Shown: one piece after another, positions 9,957 to 19,194 of the stretch | How positions within the stretch are numbered: position 1 is the first letter of the stretch | How the letters are laid out: every line of letters starts with the position of its first letter | From: Azolla pinnata | Taxonomy: Eukaryota > Streptophyta > Polypodiopsida > Salviniales > Salviniaceae | Reading direction: 5' to 3' | Assembly (NCBI GenBank): GCA_037176905.1 | Contig: JBBBWG010031421.1 | Location: 1 to 33,228 of the forward strand | DNA length: 33,228 nt | Translations under genes and position numbers: made by a program | Notes under the pieces: model-generated | What the model was told of the DNA's origin: nothing | Seen by the model: only the letters and a program-made list of their open reading frames with translations | Database searches by the model: none

Positions 9957-12185
9957 ATGTCGAACAGGCGGGTTCGCCTCGTCTACATGACGCAGAAGCT
10001 CATGGATGCCAAGATGCTGACGAAGAAGCCTGTGTGGTTCGAGCCACTTGTCAAGTAAGTCAATCCGGCTAAAAACTGAAGGATTTGTATGAATACCGGC
10101 TTCCGAGTGCCAAAGGTCTTAACAGAAAACTGTGAAGCCCATGTTGCACCTTGCCGTTTTGCCATATTACTGGTCTTTGATCTTATTCGTGGGCACCGCC
10201 ACCATCACTTTCCCATTTTCAGAAGCGTTTGACTGCCAAAACGCAATTTTTGTTGAAAAGAACGCGGTTTTTTTGCTGGCAAGATGTAACAATATGTGCC
10301 AAAAGTTCCTAGGGCTTAAGGAATTCAGCTAATTCCAGCTTGCTGGATAGTGAAAACCTTTGGAAGTTTTCGTAACCTTTTTTAACTTGTAGGGGGCATG
10401 TGAGCTCATCCGACCATCCTTCGTTCCATATTTGAAGAGAGGGAGCATGAGTTTCCTATATCCATGGCATGAAGAGCTTGATCATTTGCTTCACCAGAAT
10501 TCCCTCACTTTTTTTCATCGATCAGATCAATGAATTGGAGATTGAGTCTCCTAGATCCGTGGCATAAAGATCCTGATTGGTTTTCTTAGCTGCAATTACT
10601 TGGTTTGTGAAGAATTCATATTTTCCTTAATGGTATTAATGACTTTGAATGGCCAAGCGGATCTTTAGACCAAAATCTTGCTTTCGTGTTACATAATTCA
10701 TCGTTTTATCCCTCAATGATTACATCTTTGAAACAGCGTAGGGAGCTTTCGAGACCGAAAATTCCATTGTTGAGTATAATGTAGGAAAAAACCCATGTGA
10801 AATCCACCTATGCCAGGTCAGTGCTATTTTAGGATCCCTAAAGCAACAACTGGTACGAAGCATCCTTCCGAACCCGTTTGCATGGGCACTTTAGAATTGT
10901 AGAAGCAAAACTTCAAAATGAATGGCCAAGTTTGTTTTCTAATTTAAATGCTTGGATATTCCATACCTAGTGTTTGGATTTCAGCCAATTCCCAGTGTAT
11001 GGATGTGAGCTTAGGCATTGCCCAACAACCCGGTTACTTCCCTAGTGTTGATCATCAATGCAGGCGGGTACTCAATCATAGAATAATGTTTGGCATGTGA
11101 GTAAGTGAGAAACAGCGTGAAAGTGAAAGTCAGTTTGTGAGACAATAATGGCTACAGGCATCCTCCTTTGGCTGACTTTACACCGCAAAAAGATCCTGTG
11201 GAGATTGTTTTGCCAGAAGATCCGTTTGTGAAGGAAGTATACAAACGCCATCCAGAGTTGAAATATGAAGCTTACGAGTAAGGTTATATGTTGTACACTT
11301 TTTTGCGTTTGCAACACTGTCTTGAATCATAACAAACTGTTTTTTATTTTTCAGCCCAAGTACATTTGATGTTTATCCAGCTAGGAAGCTTGCATATCGA
11401 ATTATGGATCTTATTGACATGGGGGTTTCAAAGAAGCGAGCTACTGAAATTGCAGATGTAAAGTCTTGCTTGATGGATCTAATGAGATAAACATTAAAAA
11501 ATGCATTGAAATCGACTGTCTGATTTATAATGATGATGTGTATTTACATGCAAGTATGATGGTCGAAACTTAGCAGTAATGATGGTTGTTTCTGTTTCAT
11601 TTGATGATGATTATGTATACATGAGTGCTACTTGTGTTTCAGAATCATAATGATATATGTATCTCCTCTAGCATATCTATCTCCTCTTTGTTACACGTTT
11701 TTCTTCTCTGAAAACATACACTGAGGCGCTTATTTCTTGTAATATTTTTTCTTTAGGGTTTCACATGCTGTCGAAGCTTCTAACTAGTCGTATAAGTATT
11801 AGAATTCTAGCATGTGACTGAATTCTACCTCTTCAAGATGTCAGAAGAGAGGGGATTAATCCATGCCTCAGTTTATATTTGATAGGCTGGGTTTGATCAT
11901 AATTTTAACTTTTGTGACATTGCAATGCTTTTGCAGGGTGAATTTTGGAATGTGAGACGAGAAGAGAATAGAGCCTATGATGAAGCAAGAGCGAAGGCTA
12001 TTGCCGAAGGAAGAGAGGCACCACCGCCTCGGAAAATGTACCGCCGCATCCAAGAAGAAGAGAGATTCCATCTCAAAGAAGGTTTAAGAAAGCTGAAGCT
12101 CCAGAGAGAGGCTGCAGAGGCTGCCATGGCGCACCCTGTGCAACCTGTTGTAGAAGAGTATGATGACGATGATGACGATGATTGA
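9957..12185 (+). CDS. Mitochondrial small ribosomal subunit protein mS23
   Basis: This is a structural protein of the small subunit of the mitochondrial ribosome (MRP-S23 family). The exons are 9957-10054, 11158-11277, 11355-11457 and 11937-12185, giving 189 aa. Residues 8-40 (LVYMTQKLMDAKMLTKKPVW and the following FEPLVKHPPL) match the start of mammalian mS23, where a KPLWFDVYDAFPP-like segment occupies the same place. The middle holds KRHPELKYEAYDP and a charged helix (AYRIMDLIDMGVSKKRATEI). The C-terminal exon is rich in Arg, Lys and Glu and ends in a run of seven Asp, which is typical of plant versions. There is no obvious cleavable presequence; the basic N-terminus (MSNRRVRLVYM) may itself be the targeting signal. 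The first intron (1.1 kb) is the longest in this gene. A telo-box array lies upstream. Confidence 0.88.
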
Positions 12186-13798
12186 TCCTTACTGCTAAAA
12201 TGCTAACTAGTTTTTCCATATAAATTCAGAACCATATTTTCTCCCTTCAAAATAACATTTTTACGAGAGAAATAGGTTTTTACTTCCAAATTCACGAGAA
12301 TATCTTTGCCAAATTTGATAAAATAATCGGTATATTTAAATTCTCCTTATTCGTTCACCATGTTAAGCTCAGTTGCATTCAAAGTTCTGAATCTTCTGGA
12401 AAGCATACCGTGTTGATAACAATGCAGAAAGCTTGTAACACTTCTGGGTAGGAAATCTTTTTGACTTGAGAGCAATACAAAGCTGTGGAGTCAATCTAAA
12501 GGACTGACAAGGTAAGCAGTAGTTGCAAATTTGATGTGTGCTTAAGGTCCGTATTTCACTTGTTTTCTAAGCAGATCGTATTGCCATAACAAGCTATAAA
12601 CGGAGAAATGAAGGTAAGTCATGTGTCTCACTTACTCTTAATGTTGCTCTTCTGGTCTATGGATTAACAAATTGCTCTCTGTTGGTAGATAGTCCCAATT
12701 ATACTATGGTTTAGGGCTTAATTTCCCAGAATAGCTAGTGGGTTACGGCTGAGACATCATTGATAACTAATATAAACAGGGATTACTGGCTTAATTTCGG
12801 AGCATATAACGAGATACAAGTGAGCCATGATCTTTATTAGCTAGATGGCTATTCCTTGGACCTTTACATTTCTCAACGTCACAGGCAGAAGCTGATTGCC
12901 TTCTGGACTGTTACAAATAGGGGGTAAATGTTGCATTGAAGACCGCATTTAGCTTGGGAAATTTAACCACAGGTTCTACTGCCTCTTCTTTGGAGTACAT
13001 TCAATTTTCTCAGAAAGAAAGTTTTATGTTATAGCAGATAAGGTTTATGAATGTACCAACTTCAGGAATGCATTGACGATTTTCAAGTGCAAGATAATCA
13101 GGTTGCACAGCTAATTGTGCATTCAGGTGTTGATGGAATCGTCTGTGCACGTTTAAATCGGATTTTTGTTTTTCTATAGTTCGTTGACAGTATGCTTACT
13201 GAAACAAATCTGAAGGATAGCAAGTATCATGCAAAACTATTTTGACACAGAATTGGAGGACTTTGTAGAGAGGAAAGCAAGCAAGCAATGAAGGTTATTA
13301 TGTTGCAATGGTTATGAATCAATTGTAGATGTTTGATCATGCCCAGTGTGGGTGGTTTTGTATCATTGTCTGCAGGATGGTTCTGCCATGCACAATCAGT
13401 ATTAGAGCATGGAAGAGTGATCGGCATATGGACTGCCAAATAAGCAGTGTGCTTGAAAAAAAGAGTCGAATGGAAGGAAGGAACAAAGTATTGAAAAGAA
13501 AAAGAAGGGGAGGGAAAGGATTACTGCTGCTCTTTGTTTTTTCTTTCCTGGAAAGAGGAAATTGTAGTGGTGCATGCTTTTGGGGCTATAACGGCATCCA
13601 CGGAATAGAAAAGAGAAGAGAATGAGAAGTAGTCACAGGATTCCTGCAGGGGCATGGACTTGCGCAACATGTTGGTGAATTCTGAGGGGCAAATGCAAAG
13701 ATGGGGAAATGCGACAAAAACCATGTCCGCGGAAGATGGGCAGTTTTGAAAGATGTGGGCTATGTATGGAAGGAATGGCTAAAGCCAGCAGAGGAGGA
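12186..13798. other. Intergenic stretch, no gene recognised
   Basis: It begins with the likely 3' untranslated region of mS23. Only short reading frames are present, none with recognisable protein features, and I see no tRNA or transposon ends. The stretch runs into a simple-repeat island. Confidence 0.6.
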
Positions 13799-14358
13799 TG
13801 CTTGATGCTTGATGCTTGATGCTTAATGCTGGTGCTGGAGCTGGTGCTGGTGCTGGAGCTGGTGCTGGTGCTGGTGATGAGGGGTGATGCTGGTGATGAG
13901 GGGTGATGCTGATGATGCTGATGCTGCTGCTGATGCTGCTGATGCTGATGCTGATGCTAATGCTGATGATGCTAATGCTGCTGATGCTGATGATGCTGAT
14001 GCTGATGCTGATGCTGATGATGCTGCTGCTGTTGATGCTGCTGCTGATGATGCTAATGCTGATGATGCTGATGATGCTGATGCTGATGCTGATGCTGATG
14101 CTGATGCTGCTGATACTGATGCTAATGATGCTAATGCTGATGATGCTAATGCTGATGATGCTGCTGATGCTGATGCTGCTGATGCTGATGCTGCTGATGC
14201 TGATGCTGATGCTGCTGATGCTGATGCTGATGCTGCTAATGCTGATGATGCTAATGCTGATGCTGCTAATGCTGATGCTGCTAATGCTGATGCTGATGCT
14301 GATGCTGATGCTGATGCTGATGCTGATGCTGATGCTGATGCTGCTGCTGATGATGATG
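13799..14358. repeat. About 550-bp GATGCT hexanucleotide array
   Basis: The array is an almost uninterrupted run of GATGCT with GCTGAT, GATGAT, GCTGCT and AATGCT variants. It starts as CTTGATG and GGTGCTGGAGCT units. It has no stop codon over long distances on either strand, so it yields long reading frames of Asp/Ala, Met/Leu or Ala/Ser repeats. None has a unique segment or a plausible exon context, so I treat them as products of the repeat. Confidence 0.95.
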
Positions 14359-14459
14359 TGAAACTATGAAAGCGGACAAACGCTGTTTGCACGCGTGTGG
14401 CAATACACGACAAGGATGGTACGCGTGTGTGCGCGCACACGTTAAAAACAGAGGCCTAC

Positions 14460-14990
14460 TTGTGCTAGACATGGATTCACAGGCATGGATTGCATAGATG
14501 GAATGATTGGATGAGGACCACATACATGGATGCCTGCATATGGATATGGGGGGGGGCATGGAATCGAGCGATGCATGCAAGATCACATGGATATACATAC
14601 ATGCACATACATATAGATGGAAAGGTAATGATATGGGTGCATGCACAGCAAGATCAATGCATGGAAGATGAAATGGATTAACATGCCCAGATAGATAGAT
14701 GCCATGGAAGGTGCAATGGGATGCATGCACAGACAGATAGATGCATGGATGCATGAATGGATGCATGCATGGAGACATATGGATATATGGATGCATAGAT
14801 ACATGCACAGCATACATTGATGCATGCATGCACACATGCAATGCATGGGGGGGGGCACAGTATGGATGCATGCAGAGTCAGGTAGATGCATGGATGGATG
14901 GAGACATATGGAGACATATGGATGCAAAAGATCAGAGAGCCACAACATACATGGATGCAGGCATGCATGCATTGCATGGATGCATATGCA
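14460..14990. repeat. ATGGATGCATGC-rich degenerate repeat region with two G9 tracts
   Basis: Variants of GATGGATGCATGCA, ACATATGGATATATGG and CATACATGGATGC recur throughout. G runs of nine occur at 14548-14556 and 14847-14855, each preceded by an ATGG/ATGCATG stretch. The pattern suggests expansion of a short GATG/CATG motif followed by decay. The reading frames here are low-complexity Met/His/Cys strings on both strands and are not credible genes. Confidence 0.85.
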
Positions 14991-15021
14991 AACTCACTGT
15001 CAAGCACCACCACCAAAAACA

Positions 15022-15022
<1 letters not shown>

Positions 15023-15063
<41 letters not shown>
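15023..15063. repeat. (GA)n microsatellite
   Basis: About 20 uninterrupted GA dinucleotides lie in the region upstream of the SWEET gene. Confidence 0.97.
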
Positions 15064-15066
<3 letters not shown>

Positions 15067-15157
15067 AATGGAGCAAAGGAGTTAAAATATGTCTGGAGCT
15101 CCACCACCTCAAACTCTCACACAAGCTCAATAGAATCTACATTCATACATTCATACA

Positions 15158-15212
15158 AGCATGCATGCATGCATGCATGTGTGTGTGTGTGTGTGTGTTG
15201 TGTGTATATATA
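15158..15212. repeat. (ATGC)n followed by (GT)n and (TA)n microsatellites
   Basis: Four to five ATGC units pass directly into about 14 GT units (with one TG slip) and then a short TATATATA. This is typical compound microsatellite structure. Confidence 0.95.
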
Positions 15213-15385
15213 TACATCCATGTGTGAGGTTTAGTGGGGGTTTAAGGAGCCCATGCCGATAGCTCAGCTCGACTCGGATCCTCGTTCGCAGCGTCATCAG
15301 CTCATGTCCATGTCCATACTTCTTCTGCTTCCTGCTCTTATGCCACTTGGTATGCTCAGCTCCAGTAGCGTCGACGGTGCAACAA

Positions 15386-15495
15386 GCGGAAGCAGCAGAA
15401 GCAGCAGAAGCAGAAGCAGAGGAAGCAGAAGCAGAAGCAGCGGAAGCGGAAGCAGAAGCAGCAGAAGCGGAAGCGGAAGCGGAAGCCGAAGCTGA
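15386..15495 (+). repeat. (GAAGCA/GCAGAA)n hexanucleotide array in the SWEET leader region
   Basis: About 110 bp of purine-rich GAAGCAGCA, GAAGCA and GAAGCG units end about 220 bp before the SWEET start codon. They are probably in its promoter or 5' leader. The associated Glu/Ala reading frame does not join the SWEET frame. Confidence 0.9.
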
Positions 15496-15716
15496 TAGCG
15501 CAGCAGCTGACATTCTGCAACTGGCATGCTCTCGGCCGGCTTTCCGCCTGCCTGCTTCTGCCCTCCGCGTTCTGCTTGTCCTCTGCATTCTGCCTTCCGG
15601 CTGCCTTCTGCTGTTTCGCGGCTTCATCGCCGATCATTTCCGACAAGTTCGATCGATCGATCCGAAGAGAGAAGCAGCAAACAGTAGCAGGCAGGGGGCA
15701 AGCGGGAACATAAAAG

Positions 15717-17889
15717 ATGGGCGGGCGGCGCCTCGACCTGCAGATCTTAAGCCTCGTGCTCGGCATCCTCGGCAACGTCATCCAGATCCTCGTCTTCGCA
15801 TCCCCCTTGTATGTTATTATTATTAGCATGGCCCTTTGCTCCTGCACCTGTGTTGTTAGAGTTTAGGGTTTAGGGTTTAGGGTTTAGAGTTTAGGGTTTA
15901 GGGTTTAGGGTTTAGGGTTTAGAGTTTAGGGTTTAGAGTTTAGGGTTTAGGGTTTAGGGTTTAGGGTTTAGGGTTTAGGGTTTCTCGGTGCCTCCAGAGT
16001 TTCCTAAACTTCGTCTGATTTGATTCTGGGCGAATTAGCCCGACGTTCCGGCAGATCATACGGAGGAGGTCGACGGAGTCGTTCTCCGCGGTGCCCTACA
16101 TCACCACGATCCTGAGCAACGCGCTCTGGCTCTACTACGGTCTGCTCAAGCCGAACGAGGCACTGATCGCATCCATCAGCGCAGTCGGGGTCTGCTTCGG
16201 AGCCTTCTACGTGTCCATGTACCTCATCTTCGCGATCGCGACGCAGAGGGTCGACACCACCAAAACCCTAAACCCTAAATTCTAAACCCTAAACCCTAAA
16301 CCCTAAACCCTTTTAAGTTGTTTCGGTCTCAGCGTTTGTCAAATCGGATTATTCTTCTGTCTGTCTGTCTGTCTGTCGGGTGTCGTCTTCTTCTTCTTCT
16401 GCCTTCTGTTTTTAGCTAGCTCATCTTGCTTCTGTCTGAGCTCATCATCATCTCCGTGTTTTCTTTCGTCTCCTGTTTGGCTCGTTTTTTGGCAGCTACT
16501 GTCTGACCTCACTTTGCAAGCCCGCTTCTGGCTTCTGACTTCTGACTTCTGCTTCTTACGTCTTCTACTACTACTTCTTCTTCTTCTTCTTCTTCTTCTT
16601 GCTCCTATTTAGCTAGCTCATCTTGCTTGTCTCTAAATTTTGTCTCATGTTTGGCTCATTTTGCCAGCTACTACTGTCTGACCTTTACTTGCATGCATGC
16701 TTCTCTGGCTTTTGACTTGGGTCTCTTCTTCTTCTTCTTCTTCTTCTTCTTCTTCTTCTTCTTCTAATTCTTCTTCTGGATTAGCTAGCTCATCTTGCTT
16801 GTTGTCTGAGCTCATCGTTTCCCTGGTTCTGTCTTGCTCATTCTATCAGCTCTGCTTCTGACCTTTTGTCTGCTTCTGACCTTCTGTCTGTTTCTGTCTG
16901 ATCGAAACCTTAGGTCTACGTCGGGAAGCTGCTAGCATTCACCGGAGCCTTCATCGGCCTCGTCTCCTTCTGTACGCTCCGCTTCGCGCACGGCAACCAG
17001 CGCATTGTAGTAGTCGGCGTCTTCTGCGCCGTCAACTCTGCATGCATGTACGCTTCCCCGCTCTCAGTTGTGGTGAGTTAATCAATCCAATAACTAAGCT
17101 AACTAACTAACTAACTAATTAACTACCTAACTAACTAGCTAGCTAGCTAACTAACTAACTAACTAGCTAGCTAGCTAGCTAACTAACTAACTAACTAGCT
17201 AGCTAGCTAGCTAATTGAGTAGCTAGCTAGTTAGCTAACTAACTAATTAACTAACTGCTTGCGTCCAAATCAGACTCTTTGTGTAATCTTTGCCGATCCG
17301 AGTGCTAGACTCTGATACATTCGTTATGCGAATCATCGCTTGAGACGCTCCAGTCGGAACAAGCGTTGACAACAAGTTGAGCATGGATTTCATCGACTTT
17401 TTTAAGGAATCGCACGCTAATCTCATTCCTTATATCCGCTGCTGATCCTGTTCCTTCTAATCGCCAGGGACTGGTCATCAGGACCAAGAGTGTGAAGTAC
17501 ATGCCTTTCTGGCTCTCTTTCTTCTTAGCTCTTTCGGCGTTTGTCTGGCTCGCATTCGCCCTCGTCAACAATGACCCATTCCTCATGGTAAAATGTCCGA
17601 TTCCTCGATCGAATGCATTGATTGTCAGAATGGTTGTCAAGCAACCTCATCATCATCATGAATTTGTGCTTGTAAACATGAACTTGAACCCGTCGATGAT
17701 CAGGCATCGAACTCGATAGGATCGACATTCGGCATCCTGCAACTCAGCTTGTATGCATACTATTCAAGGATCGACAGTGGCCTCGAAGAATGCTGTCAGC
17801 ATATCGACGTCGAGAAGAAGAGCGTGAGTGGGCTGAAAGCAACCGATCCCGAGCTCGGACTCAAAGGAGATCACAAGGCACCCACATAA
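15717..17889 (+). CDS. SWEET sugar uniporter (two MtN3/saliva domains)
   Basis: SWEETs move sucrose or hexoses down their gradient across the plasma membrane or tonoplast. The exons are 15717-15808, 16039-16249, 16914-17072, 17468-17587 and 17704-17889, giving 255 aa, within the usual plant range. Seven membrane helices fit two MtN3 repeats. Helix-breaking prolines lie in SPFPTF (residues 29-34), AVPYITT (48-54), ASPLSVV and YMPFWLS. By alignment with AtSWEET13, pore serines 54 and 176 correspond to S57 and S177, tryptophans 58 and 180 to W61 and W181, and N196 to N197. The pore asparagine N76 of helix 3 is replaced by S78 (SISAVG for TINAVG). The cytosolic tail is short and polar. Exons are GC-rich with strong G/C at third positions, unlike neighbouring genes. 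Every intron carries simple repeats. Intron 2 uses the unusual but canonical-core donor GTCGAC. The transported sugar cannot be read from the sequence. Confidence 0.93.
15858..15983 (+). repeat. Telomeric TTTAGGG array in SWEET intron 1
   Basis: About 17-18 tandem TTTAGGG heptamers, some as TTTAGAG, fill half of the 230-bp intron 1. The G-rich strand is the sense strand, so the pre-mRNA carries (UUUAGGG)n, a motif able to form G-quadruplexes. Confidence 0.97.
16263..16311 (-). repeat. Telomeric CCCTAAA array in SWEET intron 2
   Basis: Six to seven CCCTAAA heptamers begin about 13 bp after the exon 2 donor. They lie in the opposite orientation to the intron 1 array, so the two are complementary in the transcript and flank exon 2. 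Confidence 0.96.
16356..16800 (+). repeat. CTGT and TTC microsatellites inside a ~170-200-bp tandem repeat, SWEET intron 2
   Basis: A (CTGT) run at 16356-16378 is followed by three diverged copies of a larger unit. Each unit has a (TTC)n run, then TAGCTAGCTCATCTTGCTT (at 16413, 16610 and 16782), then TGTCTGAGCTCAT-like or TTTGGCTCGTTTT-like sequence and CTTCTGAC. Spacings are 197 and 172 bp. Confidence 0.85.
17095..17262. repeat. (CTAA)n / (GCTA)n compound microsatellite, SWEET intron 3
   Basis: Alternating blocks of CTAACTAA and GCTAGCTA fill about 165 bp. GCTAGCTA is self-complementary, so the array can fold into local hairpins. Confidence 0.93.
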
Positions 17890-19194
17890 TCTTTGTACAC
17901 AAAAGTGGACATCAAAATCCACACATCTATATCTATATATACATAGACACACACACTTGTAAAACCAAGAAATGGAGGATCTATATATACACATTTTCAG
18001 CACAGAAATGGAAGATCGTCGGACTTCCGACGCTGTATTTTTCCATGTCTTCGACACTGTTTGCTAATAACAGCTTTGCTTAGAGAGATCCAAAGCAGCA
18101 AATCCAAGCCAATGATTTTTTTGTTCGTATTCTTTGCCGACGATCCAAGAGCAGTAGTGCATGCATGGTTAGAGGAGAGTTTCTATTGTTGTTCTTAACA
18201 CCACCGGACAGCTTCCATCAATCGAAGCCCGATCCTTCAAACCTCGCCAACAATGCCCATCAAACAGCACCCTATCCAATAGTATTGAGGTTCAGAAAGA
18301 TGCCGATCGATTCCAAAACAGATGTCCAATCACTTACATGTCAATCATGTCACAGCTTTGCATCGGTTTCACGCTTCTTTCCTGTTCTTTCATTAACATC
18401 TTGGAGCTGACATTCTTTTAGACAATGCCGATATTATATACATGATCCTTGTGGCAATTGCATGCTTATAGCTTTTGTCGCATCCCTTTGTCTCAAGATG
18501 TGCTTGTTATTATACCTTCAAGCTGAGATGAGCCTTACATTGCACAGGAACCAGGCAATTCCCAAATCTATTCTGCATTGGCTGCATGTTCCACTGGATT
18601 CCTTTTCTAAAGGGTTCCTTTTTTCTTTGCTTTCCCCCCGGGAATCCATCCAGTAAATGCACTACTTCCTATTTGCATGTGGTGCACACAATATCCCAAT
18701 CCAACAAAGGTTCAAAGCAAAAGTAGAAGGAACATAAACGCAAAGGTTTGAACAGATATACTGCTCAACAAAATCTATTCACATCGCCTCGTTTGCATCT
18801 CTGCACTCTATATTTTATCATGCATCACCTTGATCACACAGATTCCATACGGAGCTCTTCCTTTGGCACTTTGGCATAGCACAAAAACATACCCAGATGA
18901 AAATGCTGTTAAATGATATTTCATGATTGTACCTACCGTATGCATCACAACCAGTGTCCCTCCCGTTACATTGGCTTTTGTCTCTCGTTACACTGGCAAG
19001 CCTGTAGATGCAACAAAGAGCATGGTTTCACATTTTTCTGATGCTTGGGGAAGATTTTTCTAAAAGAAAAAAGAGGCCCACTTCAAAATGATAAACACAC
19101 TGTCCTAAAGCTCGCCAAGGAAATGGTGAGCCTAAAAAAACCCAGAGAAGATTTCCTTAGTCAAAACTGTGATAGTATGGGGGTTCACAATGGT
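17890..19194. other. Convergent intergenic stretch between SWEET and p23
   Basis: It holds the 3' ends of two converging genes. Near 17925-17995 there are short TATA/CACA runs, probably in the SWEET 3' untranslated region. I see no further gene, RNA or element. Confidence 0.6.

Noticed and set aside
13823..14440. Long open frames of Ala/Ser, Asp/Ala or Met/Leu repeats as possible genes
   Set aside because: They are translations of the GATGCT array in several frames on both strands, with no unique sequence, splice context or start supported.
14281..15234. Cys/His/Met-rich reading frames on both strands
   Set aside because: They come from GATGCATG-type repeats and microsatellites and have no family resemblance.
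15347..15847. Glu/Ala-rich frame on the plus strand and Phe/Cys-rich frame on the minus strand over the SWEET leader
   Set aside because: Both are created by the GAAGCA array; the real SWEET frame starts at 15717 in a different phase.
15809..16038. Missing SWEET microexon between exon 1 and the [10 protein letters not shown] segment
   Set aside because: The expected PTF motif was found directly upstream in the same exon (acceptor at 16037-16038, phase matching), so no extra exon is needed.
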